Source: an uncultured Collinsella sp. (lineage in GTDB: Bacteria > Actinomycetota > Coriobacteriia > Coriobacteriales > Coriobacteriaceae). Taken from it: a stretch of DNA of 6,164 nt. The stretch is from the NCBI GenBank assembly GCA_905211615.1, contig CAJMBB010000115.1:1-6164 (forward strand), in the 5' to 3' direction. The translations under genes were made by a program, and so were the position numbers. Of this stretch, positions 1 through 5,098 are shown piece after piece. Under the pieces are notes generated by a model. It saw only the letters and a list, made by a program, of their open reading frames with translations. It had not been told where the DNA came from and made no database searches. Each line of letters opens with the position of its first letter. The stretch's first letter is position 1.

Positions 1-137
1 GCGGCACGGGTGATAAAGCCCGCCAGCCACGAACCGGTGCCGCTCTTTGCTGCAGGTGCTCCCGCAGTGGCAGCCTTGCGCGCAGGCGCCGCGGAAACTG
101 GCGTCTTGGGAGCAGATGCCTTGGGACGATCGGACAC
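1..137 (-). CDS. cdsA: Probable CDP-diacylglycerol synthase (phosphatidate cytidylyltransferase), N-terminal 45 codons only
   Basis: Only the first 45 codons are inside the window; the gene runs off the left edge. The frame opens with GTG at 137-135, two bases after the uppS stop, with AGGAGG seven bases upstream, so the start is well supported. The visible protein begins MSDRPKASAPKTP and continues as an Ala/Pro/Lys-rich, probably disordered tail to about residue 31. It then becomes SGTGSWLAGFITRA, which looks like the lead-in to a first membrane segment. No catalytic part is visible, so the identity rests on position: cdsA normally follows uppS in the rpsB-tsf-pyrH-frr-uppS cluster, and CdsA proteins often begin their first helix after a short 'xxxR' stretch. 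CdsA is a membrane enzyme that converts phosphatidate and CTP into CDP-diacylglycerol for phospholipid synthesis. The reading frame is certain; the product name is an inference. Confidence 0.7.
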   Translation of the reverse strand, partial: MSDRPKASAPKTPVSAAPARKAATAGAPAAKSGTGSWLAGFITRA

Positions 138-139
138 GA

Positions 140-934
140 TTAAGCCTCCTCGGTCTTGCTCAGTCCACCAAACCTACGGTCACGGCCCTGATAGGCCAAA
201 ATGGCGTCGACAAGGCCCCAACGATCAAAGTCGGGCCAATAGGTATCGGTGACGTAGAATTCGGAATAAGCCACCTGCCACAGCAGATAGTTCGAAAGGC
301 GCAGCTCACCAGAGGTGCGAATCACAAGTTCGGGATCGGGAAGACCGGCGGTATAGAGGCGGGAAGCCACCATGTCGTCATCAATTGCGGCAGGATCGAT
401 CTTACCGGCGGCAGCGTCGGATGCGATCTGACGGACAGCGCGGGTAATCTCGGCACGCGCGCCGTAGTTGACGGCAAGCGCCAGCGTCATACCGGTGTGA
501 TCGGCGCACTCGGCAAGACCGCGCTCAAAAACGTCGCGAGTCTTCTTGGGCAGCGCGGAAATGTCACCCAAAAAGACTACGCGCACATTTTCGCGCTTCA
601 GAAGCGGCAGCTCGTCGATAAACGTCTTGGCAAACAGGTGCATCAGAACGTTGACTTCGTGCTGCGGTCGATTCCAGTTTTCGGTCGAAAATGCATAGGC
701 CGAAAGCACGTCGACGCCCAGGCGCACGCAGGCGGTAATGATCTCGCGCAGCGAGACGATACCCGCCTTGTGGCCCTCAGTGCGTGCAAGACCGCGCGAC
801 GTGGCCCAACGACCGTTGCCGTCCATGATGCACGAGATATGGTGCGGAATGTTATTGAGGTCAAGGTCGGAAAAACCGACGCCCGCAGGGGCGTCGGCAA
901 AGTACTCGACCAGTTTATGCTCGTCGTATTGCAC
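140..934 (-). CDS. uppS: Isoprenyl transferase (undecaprenyl diphosphate synthase)
   Basis: This cytosolic cis-prenyltransferase adds isopentenyl diphosphate units to farnesyl diphosphate to make the C55 carrier lipid for peptidoglycan and other wall polymers. The 264-residue product carries the family signatures in order: IMDGNGRWA with catalytic Asp38, RTEGHKAG near 51-58, YAFSTENWNRP at 80-90, RTSGELRLSNYLLWQ from 206, YSEFYV with Glu225, and the RRFGG tail. Asp38, Arg206, Arg212 and Glu225 match E. coli Asp26, Arg194, Arg200 and Glu213 with a constant offset of 12, so the gene is complete with a slightly longer N-terminus. The start is GTG at 934-932, one base after the frr stop, with GGAG seven bases upstream inside frr. 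No ATG precedes the conserved region. The spacing suggests translational coupling with frr. It could make a shorter or longer polyprenyl chain; chain length cannot be read reliably from sequence. Confidence 0.95.
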   Translation of the reverse strand: MQYDEHKLVEYFADAPAGVGFSDLDLNNIPHHISCIMDGNGRWATSRGLARTEGHKAGIVSLREIITACVRLGVDVLSAYAFSTENWNRPQHEVNVLMHLFAKTFIDELPLLKRENVRVVFLGDISALPKKTRDVFERGLAECADHTGMTLALAVNYGARAEITRAVRQIASDAAAGKIDPAAIDDDMVASRLYTAGLPDPELVIRTSGELRLSNYLLWQVAYSEFYVTDTYWPDFDRWGLVDAILAYQGRDRRFGGLSKTEEA

Positions 935-935
935 C

Positions 936-1472
936 TTAGATCTCCATGACCTCGGCTTCTTTTTCCTTCAGAAGCTCCTCGACCTTGGCGACATACTCAT
1001 CGGTGTGCTTCTGGACCTTGGCCTGCTCGCGACGGACATCGTCCTCGGTGAGCTCCTCATCGCGCTCGAGCTTGTTGTTGAAGTCGCGACGGATGTTACG
1101 GATAGACACCTTGGCCTGCTCGGCGTACTCGCGGCACTCCTTGACGAGTTCGCGACGGCGCTCCTCAGTGGGGGCCGGGAACGGCAGACGAACGACGGTG
1201 CCATCGGAGTTGGGGGTAATGCCCAGATCGGAAGCGCCGATGGCCTTGACGATAGCGTTGATGAGCGCCTTGTCCCACGGCTCGATGAGCAGCATGTGAG
1301 CCTCGGGGGTCTTGACGGCGGCAACCTGCGTGACCGGCGTGGGAACACCGTAATAATCAACGGTGATGTCGGACAGAATGTTCGCGTTGGCGCGACCGGT
1401 ACGGACCTTGGAGAAGTTATGCTTGAGGGACTCGAGCGACTTGTCCATATGGGCGGTGATGTTCTCTGCCAT
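936..1472 (-). CDS. frr: Ribosome recycling factor
   Basis: RRF acts with EF-G in the cytosol to split the post-termination ribosome. The 178-residue product is close to the usual length of about 185, the difference being partly a four-residue shorter N-terminus. Visible family features are RTGRAN at 24-29 and YYGVPTPVTQVA at 40-51, at the start of the sandwich domain. They are followed by IEPWDKALINAI at 63-74, SDLGITPNSDG at 81-91, TEERRRELVK at 102-111 and IRNIRRD at 124-130. The C-terminal part is a charged long helix, as expected for the three-helix bundle. Arg128 corresponds to E. coli Arg132, known to be important for function. The start is ATG at 1472-1470, two bases after the pyrH stop, with AGGAGG seven bases upstream inside the pyrH end. 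It sits in the conserved pyrH-frr-uppS order and is very probably cotranscribed. Confidence 0.97.
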   Translation of the reverse strand: MAENITAHMDKSLESLKHNFSKVRTGRANANILSDITVDYYGVPTPVTQVAAVKTPEAHMLLIEPWDKALINAIVKAIGASDLGITPNSDGTVVRLPFPAPTEERRRELVKECREYAEQAKVSIRNIRRDFNNKLERDEELTEDDVRREQAKVQKHTDEYVAKVEELLKEKEAEVMEI

Positions 1473-1474
1473 GC

Positions 1475-2197
1475 TTAATCCTCCTGATAGACGAGCGTGC
1501 CGACGGGCTCACCCGCGAGCGCGCGCTTGACGGTGTCCTCGCCATCGATGTTGAGGACCAAAATCGGCATACGGTTATCCTGGCACAGTGCCGTAGCCGT
1601 GGAATCCATAACCTGCAGACCACGGACGAGAACCTCGTGATAGGTAATCTTGTCAAAACGGACGGCATCGGCGCACTTGACGGGATCCTTGTCGTAGATG
1701 CCGTCAACCTTGGTGGCTTTAATCAGAATCTCGGCGCCGATCTCGCACGCACGAAGAGCCGCGGCGGTGTCGGTCGTAAAGTACGGATTGCCCGAACCGG
1801 CGGCAAAAATAACGACGTTGCCCTTGGAAAGGTGGTTGATGGCGCGACGGCGAATATAGGGCTCGCAGATCTCGTTCATCTGGATAGCGCTCATCACACG
1901 GCAGGGAACGTCGTTATGCTCGAAAGCATCCTGCAGGGCGAGCGCGTTCATAACGGTCGCGAGCATGCCCATGTAGTCGGCCTGAGCACGCTCCATGCCA
2001 CCGGCAGCGCCTGCCATGCCGCGGAAAATATTACCGCCGCCGACAACGACGCCGACCTCATGGCCAACGGCGAGCAGCTCCTTGACCTGCTTGGCAAGAT
2101 GATCGGTAACCTTGGGGTCGATGCCATATTGGCCGTCGCCCATCAGCGCTTCGCCGGAAAGCTTAAGAAGCACTCGTTTATATCGGATGTCGGACAA
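1475..2197 (-). CDS. pyrH: Uridylate (UMP) kinase
   Basis: PyrH phosphorylates UMP to UDP with ATP in pyrimidine nucleotide synthesis. The bacterial enzyme belongs to the amino-acid-kinase fold, is hexameric, and is typically regulated by GTP and UTP. The 240-residue product is full length. It shows KLSGEAL at 12-18 (phosphate-binding Lys and Gly), VVVGGGNIFRG at 50-60, DYMGMLATVMNALALQ at 74-89, a TTDTAAALRA segment at 141-150 near the UMP site, and KATKVDGIYDKDP at 160-172. The start is TTG at 2197-2195. AGGAGG ends six bases before it, and translation from it gives MSDIRYKRVLLKLSG, the usual N-terminal length. The next candidate, GTG at codon 9, would cut into the first beta strand. The gene follows a strong terminator and a promoter candidate, so it probably heads its own unit with frr, uppS and cdsA. 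Confidence 0.97.
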   Translation of the reverse strand: MSDIRYKRVLLKLSGEALMGDGQYGIDPKVTDHLAKQVKELLAVGHEVGVVVGGGNIFRGMAGAAGGMERAQADYMGMLATVMNALALQDAFEHNDVPCRVMSAIQMNEICEPYIRRRAINHLSKGNVVIFAAGSGNPYFTTDTAAALRACEIGAEILIKATKVDGIYDKDPVKCADAVRFDKITYHEVLVRGLQVMDSTATALCQDNRMPILVLNIDGEDTVKRALAGEPVGTLVYQED

Positions 2198-2226
2198 AGC
2201 GATCCTCCTTTAATTAGACTCTCAAT

Positions 2227-2255
2227 ATGATATCAAAGGCTCTGATAAGAGCCAT
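2227..2255 (-). promoter_or_regulatory. Candidate extended -10 promoter for pyrH-frr-uppS-cdsA
   Basis: On the minus strand, TATCAT lies at 2232-2227, directly preceded by TGA (2235-2233), giving an extended -10 element. The hexamer seventeen bases further up (2255-2250) is ATGGCT, which is not a convincing -35. The site sits just downstream of the tsf terminator. It would start transcription near 2220, leaving a leader of about 22 bases with the AAAGGAGG ribosome-binding site. Position and the extended -10 support it; the missing -35 is the main weakness. Confidence 0.45.
2238..2253 (-). repeat. Perfect 6-4-6 inverted repeat upstream of the pyrH -10
   Basis: GGCTCT and AGAGCC flank a four-base centre (TATC on the minus strand) with no mismatches. 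The repeat begins four bases after the T-run of the tsf terminator and ends three bases before the TGA of the pyrH extended -10. It could be a second, weak stem-loop of the termination region (it is followed by TTT only) or an operator within the promoter spacer. Confidence 0.5.
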
Positions 2256-2256
2256 G

Positions 2257-2291
2257 AAAAAGCAGGCTGTGAGTAAAACCCACAGCCTGCT
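2257..2291 (-). terminator. Strong intrinsic terminator after tsf
   Basis: On the minus strand an 11-base perfect stem, AGCAGGCTGTG with CACAGCCTGCT, can be extended to 14 pairs through GGT/ACT using one G-U pair, closing a loop of about three T. A TTTTT run follows at 2261-2257. The same stem read from the plus strand has an A-C mismatch where the minus-strand RNA has G-U, and no T-run follows it. The signal is therefore specific for minus-strand transcription. It starts 23 bases after the tsf stop and separates rpsB-tsf from pyrH onward. Confidence 0.92.
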
Positions 2292-2314
2292 CATTACCAG
2301 CTACAAGAGCTTAT

Positions 2315-3184
2315 TTACTCGCCACGGACCAGACGGTCAAAGGCAACGACGGTAATGGTGTCGCCGAGCTCCTTGGAGACCTGCTCAGCGTACTTCTTGA
2401 TGGTGAGGGAGCTGTCCTTGATGAACTCCTGCTCGGTGAGCACGGACTGCTTGTAGAACTTCTCCAGACGGCCAACAGCCATCTTCTCCTGGATAGCCTC
2501 GGGCTTGCCGGACTCGGCAGCCTGGGCCATGTAGATCTGCTTCTCGTGCTCGACGGTCTCGGCCGGAACCTGATCGCGGGTAGCGCAGATCGGGGCGACG
2601 GCGGCAACCTGAAGGGCAACGTCGTGAGAGAAGGTCTTGAAGGACTCAGCCTGAGCGGTCTCGGCCTTCTCGAAGGCGAACTCGACGAGGACGCCGATCT
2701 TACCACCCATGTGGATGTAAGAAGCGAGCGCGCCGTTCTCGGCCTTGCGGGCAGCGAAGCGGGAGATCTTCATGTTCTCGCCCATGATGTGAATCATCTC
2801 GGTGAGCTCGGAGGAAACGGTCTCCTCGCCCATCGGCTTCTCGAGCAGAGCGTCGACGTCAGCAGGCTCGGTGGTAGCGACAACCTCAGCGACCTTAGAA
2901 GCAAAGCCGGTGAACTTGGCGTTGGAGCCAACGAAGTCGGTCTCGCAGGAGAGCTCGAGCAGAGCACCGGTCTTGCCATCCTCGGAGACGAACGCGGCGA
3001 CAGCGCCCTCGTTGGTCTCACGGCCAGCCTTCTTGGCAGCCTTGGCAAGGCCGTTCTTACGCAGAACGTCGACAGCGGCGTCCATGTCGCCGTCAGCCTC
3101 GACGAGAGCCTTCTTGCACTCCATCATCGGGGAGTCGGTCATCTCGCGGAGCTGCTTGACCATAGCGGCGGTAATCTGGGCCAT
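2315..3184 (-). CDS. tsf: Translation elongation factor Ts
   Basis: EF-Ts is the cytosolic nucleotide exchange factor that releases GDP from EF-Tu. The 289-residue product begins MAQITAAMVKQLRE with the N-terminal UBA-like helical domain, including TDSPMMECKKAL at 16-27. The linker and core follow: NEGAV at 58-62 and the ETDFV motif at 81-85, whose Asp-Phe pair corresponds to the residues that wedge into the EF-Tu Mg/GDP site. GGKIGVLVE at 160-168 and HDVALQVAA at 187-195 also match the family. An ATG lies fifteen bases further upstream at 3199, but the AAAGGA ribosome-binding site falls inside that extension, so 3184 is the correct start. The gap from rpsB is 45 bases with no promoter or terminator seen, so the two are very likely one transcript. 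A strong terminator follows. Confidence 0.97.
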   Translation of the reverse strand: MAQITAAMVKQLREMTDSPMMECKKALVEADGDMDAAVDVLRKNGLAKAAKKAGRETNEGAVAAFVSEDGKTGALLELSCETDFVGSNAKFTGFASKVAEVVATTEPADVDALLEKPMGEETVSSELTEMIHIMGENMKISRFAARKAENGALASYIHMGGKIGVLVEFAFEKAETAQAESFKTFSHDVALQVAAVAPICATRDQVPAETVEHEKQIYMAQAAESGKPEAIQEKMAVGRLEKFYKQSVLTEQEFIKDSSLTIKKYAEQVSKELGDTITVVAFDRLVRGE

Positions 3185-3229
3185 TGTGGTTCCTTTCAAA
3201 GAGATGAAAAAGAATTAACTAAGACTGAT

Positions 3230-3958
3230 CTACTCGGCCTTGGGCTCAGCGGCCATCTCGGCCTCGGAGACCTGCTCCTTGCCGGAGCCAGCGAGGCAGG
3301 CGTCAGCCATGAGCTCGCACATAAGGGTGACAGCGGAGATAGCGTCATCGTTGCAGGGGATGCCGTACTCGACCTCGTCGGGATCGGAGTTGGTGTCGAT
3401 CAGAGCGACGACGGGGATGTTCAGGCGCTGAGCCTCCTTGATGGCGTTCTCCTCGCGCTTGGTGTCGATGACGAAGAGAGCCTGGGGCAGACCCTTCATG
3501 TCGCGGGCACCACCGAGGTTGGTCTGGAGCTTGGTGAGCTCCTTGCCGAGAACAGCCTGCTCCTTCTTGGGGAGCACTGCCATGCGGCCGTCCTCGACCA
3601 TGGCCTCGAGCTCCTCCATGCGGTTGATGCGGGAGCGGATGGTGACGAAGTTGGTCAGCATACCGCCGAGCCAACGCTGGTTGATGTAAGGCATGTTGGC
3701 GCGCTCAGCAGCGTTCTTGACGGCCTCCTGAGCCTGCTTCTTGGTGCCGACGAACAGCACATTGCCGCCCTTGGCGACGTTCTTGACGAAGGTGTAGGCC
3801 TGATCGGCGTCGAGGATGGTCTGCTTGAGGTCGAGGATGTAGATGCCGTTGCGCTCACCGAAGATGAACGGCTTCATCTTGGGGTTCCAGCGACGGGTCT
3901 GGTGACCGAAGTGGCAGCCGGCCTCGAGCAGGGTGCGGATATTAATCTTGGTAGCCAT
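3230..3958 (-). CDS. rpsB: 30S ribosomal protein S2 (uS2)
   Basis: S2 binds late to the back of the 30S subunit and helps recruit S1-type proteins where these exist. The 242-residue product shows the family pattern throughout. It has LLEAGCHFGHQTRRWNPKM at 10-28, RNGIYILDL at 36-44, VLFVGTKKQAQ at 67-77, QRWLGGMLTNF at 94-104, LPQALFVID at 157-165, and IPVVALIDTNSDPD followed by IPCNDDA at 181-206. The tail after about residue 225 is acidic and low in complexity (EQVSEAEMAAEPKAE), usual for variable S2 C-termini. The start is ATG at 3958-3956 with AGGAGG six bases upstream. It is preceded by a strong promoter and a long leader, and followed 45 bases later by tsf. S2 represses its own operon through the leader in E. 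coli; similar control here is possible but not shown. Confidence 0.98.
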   Translation of the reverse strand: MATKINIRTLLEAGCHFGHQTRRWNPKMKPFIFGERNGIYILDLKQTILDADQAYTFVKNVAKGGNVLFVGTKKQAQEAVKNAAERANMPYINQRWLGGMLTNFVTIRSRINRMEELEAMVEDGRMAVLPKKEQAVLGKELTKLQTNLGGARDMKGLPQALFVIDTKREENAIKEAQRLNIPVVALIDTNSDPDEVEYGIPCNDDAISAVTLMCELMADACLAGSGKEQVSEAEMAAEPKAE

Positions 3959-4094
3959 GTTAAACCTCCTGTGGTTTGCCTCCGCGCGGGGTCATCCTCC
4001 AAAACCAACCCGGACATGTGCTACCAAAGCCCGGGCACCACGGTATGAAGTAGCCGCGCGTGCGTGATAAAAACATGTTGCCGTGAAGCAACCC
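3959..4094 (-). promoter_or_regulatory. rpsB 5' leader with candidate regulatory RNA structure
   Basis: This is the untranslated region from the predicted transcription start (about 4093-4094) to the rpsB start codon. Complementary segments in transcript order (plus-strand positions) are as follows. A hairpin at 4092-4088/4081-4077 (GTTGC/GCAAC) lies at the 5' end. CGCGCGG at 4060-4054 pairs with CCGCGCG at 3989-3983. GCTAC at 4054-4050 pairs with GTAGC at 4024-4020. CCCGG at 4035-4031 pairs with CCGGG at 4013-4009, interleaved with the previous helix like a pseudoknot. Last, AAACC at 3977-3973 pairs with GGTTT at 3966-3962, taking two G of the rpsB AGGAGG into a stem. These are by-eye pairings without energy or covariation support, and some short GC helices could be chance. 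Confidence 0.45.
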
Positions 4095-4099
4095 GATGA

Positions 4100-4128
4100 A
4101 TGATAGCAGGAATGCTTCTTCCTGCCAA
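4100..4128 (-). promoter_or_regulatory. Housekeeping-sigma promoter of rpsB-tsf
   Basis: On the minus strand, -35 TTGGCA (4128-4123) and -10 TATCAT (4105-4100) each match the consensus at five of six bases. They are separated by exactly 17 bases. TGC immediately precedes the -10, giving an extended -10 as well. The predicted start is near 4093-4094, following a discriminator that reads TCATCGGG. It lies 142 bases upstream of the rpsB start, in the only sizeable intergenic space before a highly expressed ribosomal gene. This is the best promoter in the window. Confidence 0.85.
4106..4125 (-). repeat. Perfect 7-6-7 inverted repeat filling the rpsB promoter spacer
   Basis: GCAGGAA and TTCCTGC are separated by six bases with no mismatches. 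The repeat starts inside the -35 hexamer (overlap of three bases) and ends exactly at the base before the -10 hexamer, so it covers the spacer fully. A protein bound there would block RNA polymerase. The layout resembles an operator; no known regulator's site is recognised in it. Confidence 0.6.
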
Positions 4129-4137
4129 CCCGCAATC

Positions 4138-4160
4138 AAAACCACACACCTGAGTGCGGC
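4138..4160 (-). terminator. Weak intrinsic terminator candidate after xerC
   Basis: On the minus strand CCGCAC pairs with GTGTGG (one G-U pair, extendable by one more) around a six-base loop. The sequence TTTTGATT follows. In the plus-strand reading the G-U becomes an A-C mismatch, so it suits minus-strand RNA. It lies 18 bases after the xerC stop and just before the rpsB -35, where a terminator would be expected. The stem and T-run are short, so read-through is likely. Confidence 0.4.
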
Positions 4161-4177
4161 GCGGGACGTCCCAGCCA

Positions 4178-5098
4178 CTATTCGCCTCGGGGATGGGCTT
4201 GAGCCACGGCACGTTTGAGCCGATCGGGCGTGAGATGCGTGTAGATCTGCGTCGTGGACAGGCTCGCATGACCCAGCAGCTCTTGAACCGAGCGCAGGTC
4301 CGCGCCGCCCTCGAGCAAGTCGGTCGCAAAGGTATGGCGCATCGCATGCGGGGCGATGTCGGCCGGAATGCCGGCGAGCGTCGCCAGCATATGAAACCGC
4401 CGCCTGAGCATGGCGGCACTCATGCGATTACCGCGCGCCGATATAAGCAGCGGATGCGGCCCGGTAGCGGGGTCACGACGCTTTGCCTGAGCGAGCAACT
4501 CCGGCCTCCCCTCCTCAATATAGAGACGCGTCGCCTCGAGCGCACGACGATACAGAGGGACGATACGTTCTTTGCTCCCCTTGCCCCACAGGCGCAGCGT
4601 GCGTTCGGACCACGCAATGGACTCCACATTGAGTGCTGCGAGCTCAGAGATACGGGCGCCCGAGGCATAGAGCAGCTCGAGCATCGCCGCATCGCGCAGT
4701 CCCGCGGGTGTTGAGGTATCAGGCGTCTTGAGCAGCGCCTCCACCTGATGGGTCGTAAGGACGCCCGGCAGGTCACGCGGCAGCTTGGGCGATGCGATCG
4801 CCGAGACTGCATCGCCCTCCACGACCCCCTCGGCAGCCATCCATCGATAGAGCGATCGGATAGCCGACAGATGCGCCGCAAGCGTTCGGGGAGCCACCTG
4901 CTCACGCGAAAGCTCGGCAAGATAGCGACGAATGGTGCGCACGTCGGCAGCGAAAGCATCGATATCCTCGCGCTCGCACCAGGCAGCAAAGCGCTCCAGC
5001 CTCGAGCCATAGGCCGTCACCGTATTGGGAGAAAGCCCCTCGACACGTGCGATATAGGCGATAAACGAGTCGACGGTGTCGTACAGGTCAAAGGCTAT
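4178..5098 (-). CDS. xerC: Xer-type tyrosine recombinase, apparent ATA start
   Basis: Tyrosine recombinases of this family act on dif to resolve chromosome dimers. The frame encodes the N-terminal SAM-like DNA-binding domain, then the catalytic domain. Counted from ATA at 5098, the residues are Arg149 (GARISEL), Lys173 (GKGSKER), His251 and Arg254 (HAMRH), His277 (LGHAS) and nucleophile Tyr286 (IYTHLT). The total is 306 residues. These nearly match E. coli XerD numbering (148, 172, 244, 247, 270, 279), so the N-terminus must extend upstream of the first ordinary start, GTG at 5020. The extra 26 codons encode FDLYDTVDSFIAY followed by IARVEGLSPNT, the typical first helix. No ATG, GTG or TTG occurs there; ATA overlaps the trmFO stop as ATAG, with GGAGG nine bases upstream. 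Automated callers would probably report 4178-5020. The XerC versus XerD label is uncertain. Confidence 0.9.
   Translation of the reverse strand: MAFDLYDTVDSFIAYIARVEGLSPNTVTAYGSRLERFAAWCEREDIDAFAADVRTIRRYLAELSREQVAPRTLAAHLSAIRSLYRWMAAEGVVEGDAVSAIASPKLPRDLPGVLTTHQVEALLKTPDTSTPAGLRDAAMLELLYASGARISELAALNVESIAWSERTLRLWGKGSKERIVPLYRRALEATRLYIEEGRPELLAQAKRRDPATGPHPLLISARGNRMSAAMLRRRFHMLATLAGIPADIAPHAMRHTFATDLLEGGADLRSVQELLGHASLSTTQIYTHLTPDRLKRAVAQAHPRGE

Noticed and set aside
47..949. A 300-codon plus-strand open frame antisense to uppS and cdsA
   Set aside because: It overlaps a clearly identified uppS with all catalytic residues; its translation matches no recognisable family.
3185..3199. An upstream in-frame ATG that would lengthen EF-Ts by five residues
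   Set aside because: The AAAGGA ribosome-binding site lies inside this extension, and MAQITAAMV is the usual EF-Ts N-terminus.
3185..3229. Possible promoter or terminator between rpsB and tsf
   Set aside because: The 45 bases are AT-rich but contain no inverted repeat and no paired -35/-10; only the tsf ribosome-binding site is supported.
2546..4048. A 500-codon open frame on the plus strand, antisense to both tsf and rpsB
   Set aside because: It has no ribosome-binding site or family resemblance, is Leu/Gly/Asp-rich in the way antisense translations are, and is explained by strong codon bias in two highly expressed genes that avoid TTA, CTA and TCA in this phase.
3960..4076. A 38-codon leader ORF on the minus strand, ending in TAA one base before the rpsB ATG
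   Set aside because: It has no Shine-Dalgarno before its ATG, crosses GC-rich complementary segments, and an open run of this length is not rare by chance. The close stop is forced by the TTTAAC after the rpsB ribosome-binding site. The longer 72-codon version (from 4178) also runs through the promoter.
4163..4172. Ten-base palindrome GGGACGTCCC just after the xerC stop
   Set aside because: It has no T-run and no loop long enough for a good hairpin; short GC palindromes are expected at this base composition. The better terminator candidate is at 4138-4160.
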